Of a DNA stretch of 64,000 bases, positions 1 to 10,755 are shown piece by piece; position 1 is the first letter of the stretch, and every line of letters begins with the position of its first letter. Made by a program: the position numbers and the translations under genes. The stretch comes from Pseudeuparius sepicola (lineage: Eukaryota > Arthropoda > Insecta > Coleoptera > Anthribidae). The notes under the pieces are model-generated. The model was not told the origin of the DNA. It worked only from the letters and a program-made list of their open reading frames with translations, and ran no database searches. The DNA lies in assembly GCA_963920635.1 (NCBI GenBank), contig OY987299.1, forward strand, positions 127,163,373 through 127,227,372. Reading direction: 5' to 3'.

Positions 1-1679
1 CCTCAATAACTTTGATAAAATTACAAATTTTGAAATGTAAACAAAACTCCAGCTGATATTATTTGACTAGTGACATATCAAATCACAGAATAATAAGATT
101 AGGTCTCCAGTCCAAGTCCGTACCACATGATAAAAAAAAACGAATGAAAATGTTCGGCTCGTTATTATGACGTCAACACGCGGTCGGGTCCCGAACGCAA
201 ATTCAAATAAATTCAAATTTTATTTTGAAAATTCTAACTTCGTGGATACTTATTCGGGAAATAAAAAATGGTTAAAGCTATCTTAGGACTTGATGAATCA
301 AGTTATGTGCAATTTATTTGAAAATTTGATTAGAGGAAACTACCCTATTCTACAATTATCTTGGATGTAGGTACATATTCAACATAATATCTCTGCGAGA
401 GACAGACAGGAACTCCAATGATTGTTCCAGTTCTTTGGATACGCCTATGTTCTCCGGCTTGAAGATTACGCAATATTATTTATTATTCTCTATGGGATTC
501 TTGAGTGTTAAGATTGGAGTGAACAGTACCAGGAAATTCGTTGAGCTTAGGGAATGCAGAGGAAATTTAAATACCTATTTATTATTATATTATTATTGAC
601 TCAGATGTACTGAATTAAAACAATAACAATAATTATTACACCAAAAATTACTAAAAATTAAAAATAAAATTTTGAAATGTTTTCCTAAATCCTTTGAGGA
701 AACAAAACAAATTTATCCAATGATGAACTTGCAACTCAAGAGAGGTTAATTGTATTAAAAGAGTTAAACGTGTCCCCACTTTGTTAATAAAATAATTAAA
801 CTTTCATCTTTAAACGCGGACTCCTCGAAAAGGGCAAGAGAAATTGGGTTTATGAGCCACTTCCGGCATTTAAGGGTTGATTCAATCATCAACAGTGTTG
901 ATTCGGATGGATACATCAATGGTTATTTTTGTAACAAGACACTATATAATAAACCACATGAGTTATAAAAAAGAACTTCACTGCCCAAGGACACGTCATT
1001 TTTTTTAAATCATGAAACAGGAGGTTTTTTTAGGTATAATAATTTGAAGAGGGTCACCCATCCATGGGCCGATCGCGCGTGTCGCTGCTTTGCCTCTATA
1101 TCTAAAAAAAATAGTTTCTGTAACTGTAATATTAATTAATTGTTACAACGTACTACTAAATGTTCTGTTAGGCTACTTACTACCTATGGCGCTTAAACAC
1201 AAACTTATAATTTTTTGTGGACAAAACCGTATTGCTCGCAAACAAAATTTAATCTATAATACGCTTGGAATAAATGTTTGTCTACGTACATTTTAATCTC
1301 GAAAAAGCCCCGGATTGCGAGCGGACCGTTTTAAAGCTCGTATTAGCGCCCCGTTTAAATCATCAAACTCCCGCTTCATGGGGCCGCCCTTTCCATCGGC
1401 ATTTACAAAATCCGGCAACGCGAAAAGTTCTCGGTTATCCGGCAGAGGAAGCTTGTAAAGCTGCACGATAATTCCGGCAGGTCGAGACCGGGAAGCGAGA
1501 TAGCGATCGCATCGGATCGACCTCCGCTTTATTCTCTTATATAGGTGTACCCGGATACACTTTGTAGTGTAAACAGTTTTGGGCGCTTAGGAAAATTTTC
1601 GAGATTCCGTTCCGGCATTGTGGTAACTCGGAAACGTGGCAACGTTGCGAGACTATACTGATAAAGAGGAAAAGTTTGT
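1..1679. other. AT-rich DNA without a recognisable gene
   Basis: I see no coding exon, RNA gene or repeat boundary that I can support here. A more GC-rich island lies at about 1305-1510; it carries short open frames on both strands but none resembles a known protein. It is probably part of a neuroligin intron, because the 3' exons of that gene must lie at lower coordinates than this window. Confidence 0.5.
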
Positions 1680-1905
1680 TAGGTAACGTGTACGCAAATA
1701 AGACCAATTGTACCCAAAAGTGTACGCAAATGTACTCAAATTGTACCCAAATTGTACGCAAATTGTAGGCAAATTGTACGCGAATGTACGCAATTATCAG
1801 GAAGCGTGCAGCGAAGGTGTATGCACCGCTGATGTAAGTTGTACGCAAATGATGTGTACACAATAATTGTCGGGAAGCGTGCAGTCTATGTGTACGCAAA
1901 TTGTA
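1680..1905. repeat. degenerate minisatellite, unit about 11 bp (TTGTACGCAAA)
   Basis: The unit TTGTACGCAAA and variants (TTGTACCCAAA, TTGTACACAAT) recur about a dozen times. Around 1800-1880 the array is broken by two copies of a GGAAGCGTGCAG motif about 76 bp apart, which suggests a higher-order unit. It is open on the minus strand for 123 codons, but the protein is simply the repeat translated and is not a credible gene. Confidence 0.75.
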
Positions 1906-2172
1906 CACAATTGGTGAACCACTTCCGCTGCCCGATGTGTCAAAAAAATTTAAAAGTAATTTTAATTAGATACTGTTCCTGATATGACGTCATCGGCAAT
2001 TTTTTCAAACGACACAATATATTTTTTAGTGTGCCAATTGAAGAACTTCGCAATTAACGTTTTTCAACTTAATCAAATAACAACAATATTTCAAATACTG
2101 TTTCAAACTTGAGCGAGATCACTCAATTTTAATGTGTCGTACGACTTTGGTGATATTTTTTTTATATGTGTG

Positions 2173-2528
2173 TGGAATAATGAGTGCATCTTTTTTATTT
2201 TTGATCTAAAAAAAGTATTGTGAATTTTTTATCACTTTTTGGTGACCTTGATTTTTTTAAATCCATCATTCACTTTGCTATGATGACCCCTTGTTATTTG
2301 TTATACCACTAGATATTTTTGACGTACCTAATGCAGAAATGAGAGCTGATCACAAAATTTAAATAAAAATAGGCGGTTCCATTTGAAAAAAAGAAAAAAA
2401 GCTGGTAACAATAGCAATGCCACTATATTTAAGGTTATCAAAAAGTGCCAAAAAATGACCCAAGAAACTTTTTCATATCTAAGACTCTTTTTAAGATCAA
2501 AAATAAGAAATATACACCCATTATTCCA
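2173..2528. repeat. imperfect inverted-repeat (MITE-like) element
   Basis: The stretch from 2174 (GGAATAATGAGTGCAT...) reappears inverted up to about 2528 (...CACCCATTATTCC), with arms of roughly 110 bp and many mismatches. Overlapping open frames on the two strands reflect the palindrome, not a gene. No target duplication could be assigned. Confidence 0.5.
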
Positions 2529-3334
2529 TACATTTGACGGACCCTGTGGTGTCAGCCATCCCATGGCCTGCTACGTTTTGTTTCCGTTGCGATTTTTTCA
2601 GATTGTTCCAATAATACGCTTTTATTTAAACCTCTTATTTACCATGGCCTATTTACTAGTCGCAAAGCAGAATATATTTTCTTTTTGTTTGACCGTTGTA
2701 ACATTTTCTGGCATCGAGTTTGAGACACGTTAGAAAATACGATGTTGCGTAGCTGGCGTATTCCACTCGTTTTGCACAATCACACTTTTCCTAACTGGTT
2801 GCGTAAACAGCTATTTCACAATTTTATTAAGGGGTATGTTATGTATCAATCCAGCCTCGAAACATTTTCGACTGAATTAAGAACAAGGCCCATTACATTT
2901 TGGTCGAGGGCCGAAAGCGGGTTAAAAATCCCATTTCGTAACAAGAGGAAATTATTTTTTTCGTTCTCTTGTAATTCCCCATTCCGCTCACGCAGAAAAT
3001 ACCAAATACACTGCTGGCTTTTATATATAAAAAGTTCGAATACTCAAATATTTTGACAGAGGGTAACTTTGTACATTTCACAAATTTAAAAAGGTAATGA
3101 ACCTCATTCACAAAAGGTTTTAAAGATATAACTATTTCTACCATAAGTGTCGACAAAATAAAAATTATTGTCACAATAAGTCACAAGGGGAAAGGGTGAG
3201 CAAATTCAAGCAAATACAATGTCAATATATCTCTCTAATAATGATTATTTGATTTCTAATTATAGTTATACTTTTACACACTATATAGAGACAGGGCCGT
3301 AGATAGACTTTGTCGATGAAGGAGGGGGTTCACA
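2529..3334. other. AT-rich spacer, nothing recognised
   Basis: Short open frames only (for example 2742-3056 plus). They have no recognisable domain and no splice context. Confidence 0.4.
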
Positions 3335-6300
3335 AATGTAAAAAATGAAATTAATTTTTTGTTGTTAAGTTTAAATGAACGAAAAAATTCTAAGTAATCT
3401 AATATTAGAAAGCAAAACATATTAGGTACGTAAGTCAACTAGTGGTAAGTTTTTGTTAACTGTTAACTTGTTTACGGTGGAACATAATATTTAAGTATGC
3501 AGTAACAACTATAAGAAGTAGGTAGGTACTCTTGTTCGTTTACAGAAAATAAGGGCAGACAAATTAAAGTTATTTCAAGATGCTATTATGAGATTTTGTT
3601 GGCTGATATTTGCCTGCATTTATTTTGTAGCTTTTAAAGTTTATCCCTAACTTTATTTTACCCATGGTTATTATTGCTATTTTTTACAAGTAACTTTCTC
3701 TTTTTACTTACATATTTTGGTTATTTTGTATACATTTAGTTTTAGAAACAAATTCAGTATTTTGTCGACATTTATAGGTTATGTTATTTAATTATGGAGT
3801 TGAAGCGGACTTTAAAATACCTATTATTTTTATTAAGATTTTAAGGTAAATATATAAATATAAATGACAAGTATGTAAATATATCTAGTTTTTAGTAAAT
3901 TTTCAATTTTTATATTATTAAAAATTACCACACCAAATAGTGCGAACTCAAGTGCGATAAAATTTAAAATGTATCTTTCTTTTTCTTCTGTGTCTTATTG
4001 GAAGATTTAAATCTTTTCAAGATATATAAATCATTTAAAAAGGATTTAAATACTTCAAAATGATCCTAAATCAATTTGGGAAACTTAAATCTTTAAAATA
4101 CTACTTAAATTCATTGTCGGTGTGTGATTCAAATCGTTAAGAATGAAATCATTATAAGTTATTGGTTTAATATAATATTTAGCCTTTTTAAAACATTTAG
4201 AATGAAATCTTTATTAGCAATGTAAATCATTTTGAGTTATTTACATGTGGTTGCTTCTGGGGACTAATAATTGTGAGGGTGATATAGAAAATCTCTCAAT
4301 TGTGAGGGTGATATAATCTCTATACTATACACTGTAAAGCAACAACTTTAGGTATACGTATAGATAGAGATGGAATAAGTAGGTACCTACATAAATTTAA
4401 TAGCAAAAGTTGCACAATAAATGTAACAATTTGAATGAATGCACCACTTCTGAAATGATGCCAATATCGCTTCCAACTTCGAAACTGTTCAACCCTACAA
4501 CATTTAAGCAAATGGTGCATAAGAAGCCTTAGATGGTTAGATACCTGAGAGCGAACTGTGAAAGGAAGCCAGCCTGCAATTTCGTCGCCTCCGCCAACCC
4601 TAGCAATCCCAAACATTATTAAAATCCCCAAGGAAGGCCCGATAATTATGTTTGCATCCAGACGCCGCTTTCCAGCCGAGAATTATTCTAGGATTTCGAC
4701 GGTGCAAAGTCGGGGATCAGCGCAGGACCGGCCTCGGGCGAAATTAGTTATCGGTAATCTGTCACAATGAAAAGGGGCGGAATTTTAATGAAATCGGAGG
4801 AGTTCCAGTAAAACACTGCTGGTCGGTACAGTGTAAATTCTAGATTTACAAATAAATAAGCCAGCCGCGTCTACAGGGTGGTCCAATATTTATGGATAAA
4901 ACTTCAGAAATCTTAAGGTTAGTTTATAAGAAGATTAGGACATTCTCCCACTCTTAAACAAAACCAAATGCTGTCCCTTTGCACCGGCAACATCGCGTGA
5001 CGGTACCGCTCTCACCAGCTGACCTTCAGCTTGATGACAATGGCGTATCAAAAGGGACAACACGGGTAATGAAAACCGAAAACAAAGTAACAACATAAAC
5101 ATAAAACAAAAATGCGATACACCAACGTACTCCACAAAGTTCCGTTATTTCATTGCACAAACATTAAAATGCAGAAATAACGAAAAACAGACAAAACAAC
5201 ATAAATATACGCCATAAACAAAATACATGCCAAAAACGTCTGTGTGCGCCTATATGGCTGGAAGTGATATTTAGGGAGTAACTAAATCGCCAATTCACTT
5301 GTAAATGCTACCAACTTAAATTCGGTCTCTCCCCCCTTGCCTCTCTCACCCCCCTTCCCTTCCAAGTCGTCGAATGTCCTAACCCTCCTATAAAATAACC
5401 TTGAGAAATCTGTAGAAAACGTTAAAATAAGTAGATTTTTTTTTATATAAAAATGTATCGAAATCCTTCCTTCACCAGTGTCAATCATCATATTTTTTTT
5501 AATATAAAAATGGTACCTATACCACTGGAAAGGTAATGTAAAGACGTTTTTTATAGAGTAAGTTTAGGTTGTACATTTAGTTACCTGGATTTAATGTAAA
5601 AGTTGTTGGTATAATTATTGAATTTTAGAATAACTAGGAGTTTAAACTTTTTTTTACTAAAATGATTCTTTATTTTTCAATGCCCCACTTGATTTTCGAT
5701 TTCTTTTTACACTCCTTATATGCAAAAACGGCTCTTGCAAACATATAATATATTATAGAGGGTGTGTCGAAATTAGCTAACGTGTTCTGTGACCCAAAAA
5801 AAAAAACGAAAAAAAAAGCTATAAACATGGCTTCGAACATGCCCATAAGGGGGCTATAGCCCCCGAAATGGACAGTTTCACAAAGAGTTTTTCCTGGATA
5901 TTTCCAGAACGAGCAAACATAAAATTCTGAAAACGAAAATCCGACCCTCCCAAGACAGACCCGCGTATGCCAATATCCAGAAGTAAATTTTCCAGTTCAT
6001 CGACACAAAAAATACCCCACCCAGCACTCCCACAACATATTTAAGTGCCCAATAAAGAACTTCGCCCCATATCCTCCCGTGTTATTTCTGGGGGAAATCC
6101 CCCGAATCCCTTCGAATAAAATGTGGCGCAAACGAAGTTTGAACTTTTAATTTAAAGGAATGGCTTGTTTTTGTCGGGATCTGGAATTTCTCGGGCAACA
6201 CCGGCGGGGCAATAAGGCCGTTTCTTTCCGGGTACAAGTTTCCCGGATTTTGGGTGTTTACAAACAGGCGGGAGCGGGAGTCTAGAGGAAAGACAAAAGG

Positions 6301-6790
6301 GGGCTTGGCGATGTAATCTTCGGGGGAGATTACGACTTTACAATAGGCCTGCAAAAAATTAAGTAAATGCTCGGAGATTGGGAAAGTTTCGAGACAAGAA
6401 TAAATTTGTGAAGCTCTCATGAAGGCCTTTATCAGGTTTTCTCGCGGATTAGGTAACAACCTAATATCTAGTTAATGTGAACATAAATTCCTCATCAAAT
6501 TAAAATAATAATTCCAAGAATATGATAGCTGTTTCTCATTTTTCTCAAACATTTAAAAGTGGAAAGTGGAGCAAACAATCGTTTCCTTTATGACAAAATT
6601 TTAGATAAATAAATAAAGTTCAATTTTCCAGGAAACAAAATTTTAAGATATAAAATATATTTTCTCTGTTTAATACTGACATTAATATCAAATGCGGTGT
6701 TTGTTAACGGGAGGTTGTTCGTCAAATTTTGACGGGATGTAACATACAGGGTGTCCACCAACAATTTTCATTATGACCTTTTCATTTATA
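3335..6790. repeat. 3.45-kb direct repeat, copy 1
   Basis: This block is repeated in the same orientation at 10756-14245. Similarity is high but with many small indels; copy 1 has about 120 extra bases at roughly 5663-5779 that copy 2 lacks. The unit holds two GC-richer islands (about 4558-4800 and 6070-6330) in an AT-rich frame. In each island one short open frame is kept in both copies (70 codons at 4558-4770 plus, 125 codons at 6082-6459 minus). Neither resembles a known protein, and the second sits in a sequence that also recurs at 18540-18740 as an untranslatable relative, so I regard them as non-coding. No terminal repeats or target duplications were found. It could be a segmental duplication or an unrecognised dispersed element. 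Confidence 0.8.
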
Positions 6791-7288
6791 TTTTCAAAAA
6801 TGATTTTGGGCATCATTTTGCCTAAATTACAATATATGGATATTTGCGCCAAAAGAAATTGCTTTTGCTGGAAAAAATCCCTCTTTAATTTATTTGTAAA
6901 GGAAAGAAAATGCTGGAAAAGCAACAAAACTTTCTTTCAATTTACATTTGAACGGAGCAGAAACTATCAGAATTTAATATGTTAAAATCTAAAAACAAAA
7001 AATTATTAATATTTTTATAGCTAATAATATTTTTATTTTGATACCGATATATTGAGTGGGCATCAGAAACTGTATCTACGTTAGAGCAAAACGGCACATT
7101 TTATTAAAAAAAAAACAAGACCTACTACGACACATTTTTTGGGTCAAAATTGGACAAATCTTATTTGGCATATTTTTATAAAAATTCTGACTACGTCACT
7201 GGATTAGGCATCCATTAAGGCAAATTGTGCTAAAAAATATCAAACAATAAAAATTCTAGAAACCAATGAAAATCGCGATTTAATTACA
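6791..7288. other. AT-rich spacer, nothing recognised
   Basis: No gene or clear repeat structure is visible apart from homopolymer runs. Confidence 0.4.
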
Positions 7289-7637
7289 TATTTTACCTGC
7301 CTACTGGCTTAAATTAATTTGCATTGGATCATTGAGTAAAGGAATTATAATTATTCCTTTACTCAATGATCGGATTAAAATTGAAATTTATTTTATTACA
7401 AATAATAGTAATGTCAATAGGTGTACCTAAATACAAAAACCTAATGTAAAAAATATGCGGTATGAGAAATTCATCGAAATAAATGGTGGAATGGTGGAAA
7501 AAATGGAAATTTCATTTTTACTTTAGTTTTTTTTTTTGTATTTAGGTACCTATACTTATTTGTAATAAAGCAAGTTACAGTTTCAATTGTTTTAAATCCC
7601 TATGCAACTTGATTTAAGCTAGTAGGCAGGTAAAATA
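7289..7637. repeat. 349-bp palindromic MITE with an internal perfect palindrome
   Basis: The ends are TATTTTACCTGCC and its complement GGCAGGTAAAATA, followed inward by matching TTAAAT segments and a second inverted pair around GTATTTAGGTAC (about 7430 and 7535). Inside the left arm is a perfect 19-bp inverted pair (7327-7345 with 7353-7371) separated by 7 bases. There is no coding capacity. Confidence 0.7.
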
Positions 7638-8172
7638 GGTACTTAAAAATTTCATAGGCCGTTATATCATCCTCTGAAAATATATCTTATTTATTCTGCG
7701 ACAGTTAAGTTTATAATGTGGTAATATGCACAAAGATCAGCAGCTTGAATGACGGACACGCTTCAAACGAATGCAGGTACTTCTCGTTATTTTTGAGAAA
7801 GTATTGTTAGATTTTTTCTACCGCATATATTTAATTTGGAGGCTATTTACGGTCTATTTCTAGCGTTTAAACATGTATTTTTTTTTAATTATTCCTTTGG
7901 TGAACGTAGGTATCTATTGCACGATTAAATCTAGTCCATTAGAAGAGTCATAAGGAGTTGACCTTGTTGCTATTGAGGAATTTCAGAGAAACATTCCCAG
8001 CTTGTAATCATCACTGTTCTACGCCATGTATTTAGTAAACACATAGTTACCTAAGTAGATATAATGCAAAGTACCTATCCGAGTTTGCGGAATATTCGCA
8101 TTGTTGTTTTAATTTCAATAATGAGGTATGAGCCTTATCGAGCATAGCACTTTATGGATGAGGTCATTAAGA

Positions 8173-8180
8173 TATAAAAG
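8173..8180 (+). promoter_or_regulatory. TATA box of the TIL-domain gene
   Basis: TATAAAAG lies 51 bp before the chosen start codon (58 bp from box start to ATG). That predicts transcription starting near 8203 and a leader of about 28 bases. A one-codon-set upstream frame (ATG at 8217, stop after five codons) precedes the real ATG. Confidence 0.65.
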
Positions 8181-8230
8181 GCGACAAATAACTACTGCAC
8201 CGCAACGAAAGTTACAATGGGCAAGAGGCA

Positions 8231-10425
8231 ATGAAGCCATCGGTTTTTATGGTTGTGGTGGGTCTAGGCCTCACTGCTTCTATACTTGCTGGTAGGTATC
8301 TACAGAGTTTATTTTGGTTAAACGTTTATTTACTTTACGATTTTGCTTTTGTTAGTGCGGTTGGTAAGTATCAATGTTTTAGTTTTTCAAATCGTGTTTT
8401 GGCAAAATGGCAAAAATATGACCATATTTTAAATTCACTAGTAGTTTGACTATACCAGATGTAAACATTATTTTTGTACCACTGACTCTCTTTGTTGCAT
8501 AAAGAACCTAAGATTCAGCTACTTCCTGATATACAGGGTGTCCCATTTATGCTTCAAAAAAATCCGTATGAGGGTACCTACCTCATGCTACAATAATGCG
8601 AGTTTGTCGTTGTGTACGCCACTGGTCACTAGACAGATTTTTCTTTTGTAGTTGCTATCAGGAACTAGGTCATGAAAAAATAAAAATGTTAGATGCAGTT
8701 CGCAAGAAAAAAATTTTAATTCAGAGTTATAGGTAAGTTTATATATATTTTTAAAAATAAAAGTTCAACACCCTGTATTTTAGTCAACAAGCGCCTAAGA
8801 GAAAAATGTTACACCCTTTTCTTATTTTAGAAGATTCTTCGTGAATGACCAACAGAGTTTGTATCCTTGTCTGTATCTGGTTATCATTATCTGATCATTT
8901 CGAAATTCTTCATTCCTCAATATGGTGTGGTCTAGACCACAAAACTTACTTAATGTCCATTTTCCGTATATCGATTACAAAATAAATAGGGGAACGATTA
9001 CTTGATTGCAGGAAAATGTACCTGTGACATCTTCTCAGCACAAGCAACGTCTTCTAAACCTGAAACTAGACCCTCTCCTCCCCTGTGTCCTAAATAGTCA
9101 ACATTGAACCAACTTATCATGTGAAAGAATTTGCGAAAATCCAAAACCCCCAAATGAAAAATGTCCTGGACATTGCCTCCAAGGATGTGCGTGCAATACT
9201 GGATAAGATAGGATCCTGCGTGAATGTATGTAATATCTTTTGAATTTATACTGGCGACTGTCCCAGATTTTGATAATCTATGTTTCCTAGACCAATTCGG
9301 TGAGTGATCATAATCATCTCCAAGTAAAACGCCCCAAAATTCATAAGGGATTAGTTGTGCATCGGCATGTCGTGTTACAGCAAGGACCTATTAACCCATG
9401 TGTAGACATTTGTGTTTACAGGTTTGATTGTGACGACGGCTAAATCTGGGATCACAGTACACAAACATGCGTCGAACCATGTGGGTTGGTTTCATTTAAT
9501 CGTGGTTTATATTTTAGGTGACTGTCCTGTTACTACTACTACCACCACTACTACTTCCATGCACTGTCCCCCCAACCTCGACCACTCCAAGCTTTTCAGA
9601 GAACGAAGTTGTTGACTGTATAACAGTATGACGAGAGCCAACTTGCCGTAAACCGTTCCCTCCAAAAATGTGTTCATCGATTTGTAAACCAGGAATAACT
9701 ACACTCGATCTTGCATTAACCCACGTGAACATATCCATAAGGAAATGATTTTCTAATTGGTTAATATTTAGTATACGGCGAGGTGTATTTTGCGAGGTGT
9801 ATTTTCGTGTTTATGATTTTGTCCCTTATTGTATTTGTTATTCTCTTTTATTTTTTGATTACTACATATCGAGACTTTATTTCAGATCCACAACCAAGTG
9901 GCGGTTCGCAATCAGTTAGTACCAGTACAGTTGCACCGACTACTACTCCAATCTGCCCTAAGCACCAAATATATATATCCACTTGTATTAATTCATGTGA
10001 AGCAACATGTGACCGACCTGTTCCTCCTAAACTCTGTCCACTGCCTTTTTGTAGAAGAGGATGCGATTGCGTTCCAGGGTATCTTCGAAACGAAAAGAGT
10101 GAATGTGTTCGAGCAAGTACCTGTGGTTAGTATTTATCTACTATAGAAGAACTGCTTGTTTGCAAAGACCATACTGACAAGACAATTACTTTTAGCAAAG
10201 TGCCCTGCAGGAATGCACTGGAACGATTGCGCATCAGCCTGTACGAAAACATGCGACAAACCAAATGGTGGACCATGCAACAAAATCTGTGTTGCAAAGT
10301 GTGACTGCGATAAAGGCTTGGTTTTTAACAACTCTACCCAGACTTGCATCAAACCAAGTAAGGTTAACGGCACTGTAAGGGGCATTTTAATCAACAATTT
10401 GGTTTCAGGTGATTGTAAGGCTTAG
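8231..10425 (+). CDS. secreted TIL-domain protein, probable serine protease inhibitor (spliced)
   Basis: I read four exons: 8231-8291, 9886-10125, 10196-10357 and 10409-10425. All splice in phase 1 at GT-AG sites and together give 159 residues. Exon 1 is a signal peptide (MKPSVFMVVVGLGLTASILA). Exon 2 has a Ser/Thr-rich lead followed by a complete TIL domain with ten cysteines, starting CPKHQ and ending ASTC. Exon 3 has a second TIL domain (CPAGMHWNDC... CDCDKG). Its tenth cysteine is supplied by the tiny last exon (SDCKA, stop TAG). TIL domains are disulfide-rich canonical inhibitors of serine proteases, acting outside the cell. The intron between 8292 and 9885 contains three decayed TIL exons and a MITE. 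The gene lies between direct repeats and antisense within the presumed neuroligin intron. The splice model is inferred; RNA data would settle it. The target protease is unknown. Confidence 0.75.
8532..8777. repeat. short MITE-like insertion in the TIL gene's first intron
   Basis: It begins TACAGGGTGT and ends ACACCCTGTA, the terminal signature shared by many small elements in this window. The interior is not obviously self-complementary, so only the ends and spacing support the call. Confidence 0.4.
9011..9240 (+). pseudogene. decayed TIL-domain exon 1
   Basis: After an acceptor-like TTGATTGCAG, the sequence encodes a Ser/Pro-rich lead to CPK and then shifts frame. It continues as a TIL domain, CERICENPKPPNEKCPGHC followed by LQGCACNTG, with in-frame stops after the first part and again after CNTG. 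It has the same phase-1 layout as the intact exons downstream, so it is a broken duplicate. It is probably skipped in the mature mRNA. Confidence 0.65.
9330..9476 (+). pseudogene. decayed TIL-domain exon 2
   Basis: The C-terminal half of a TIL domain can be read (CVDICVYRFDCDDG, stop, then STQTCVEPCG). The N-terminal half has lost its cysteine pattern. The stop in the middle and the lost cysteines mark it as a relic of the same domain array. Confidence 0.5.
9519..9735 (+). pseudogene. decayed TIL-domain exon 3 with Thr tract
   Basis: An acceptor-like TATTTTAG is followed by DCPV, a run of eight Thr codons and SMHCPPN. After a frame change, REPTCRKPFPPKMCSSICKPG can still be matched to a TIL domain. 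An in-frame stop precedes that part and the last cysteines are missing. The Thr-rich lead matches the Thr/Pro lead of the intact exon at 9886. Confidence 0.5.
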
Positions 10426-10591
10426 CACCCGTCTTAGTTACTAAAACCACAAGAATTTATCCAGAAGGCCAGTAAAAGTAGTATACGTAGCCTGCAATTT
10501 GTCCAAAAATGCGGCCGCGTTAAAGGTTTTTACAAAACGGAATCAATGCTTGACTCAATCAAGAATATTGTTAAATGTTAACCAGATTTTT

Positions 10592-10597
10592 AATAAA
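10592..10597 (+). terminator. possible polyadenylation signal of the TIL gene
   Basis: AATAAA lies 167 bases after the stop codon of the TIL-domain gene. It is the first such hexamer downstream. Confidence 0.4.
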
Positions 10598-10755
10598 TAT
10601 TTCGTCTACTTACACATCTACAATAACATTGCATTTGTATCTGGAATCCCCATAAAAACCATATTCTCCCTCTTCCTTCTATTTACTTCATGTCGCAAAA
10701 AATATATAAAAGGAGGGGGTGCGTCAGTAGTTATTAACACTTATTTAAAACACAT

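Noticed and set aside
1537..1908. 123-codon minus-strand open frame
   Set aside because: It is a translation of the minisatellite at 1680-1905.
4558..4770. 70-codon frame conserved in both 3.45-kb repeats
   Set aside because: Conserved because the DNA is a recent repeat; the protein has no recognisable features and neighbouring non-coding DNA is equally similar.
9783..9885. Extension of the second TIL exon upstream to an in-frame Met at 9783
   Set aside because: The segment is hydrophobic and precedes a good acceptor (TATTTCAG); the phase-1 acceptor at 9885/9886 fits the signal-peptide exon, so the upstream part is intron.
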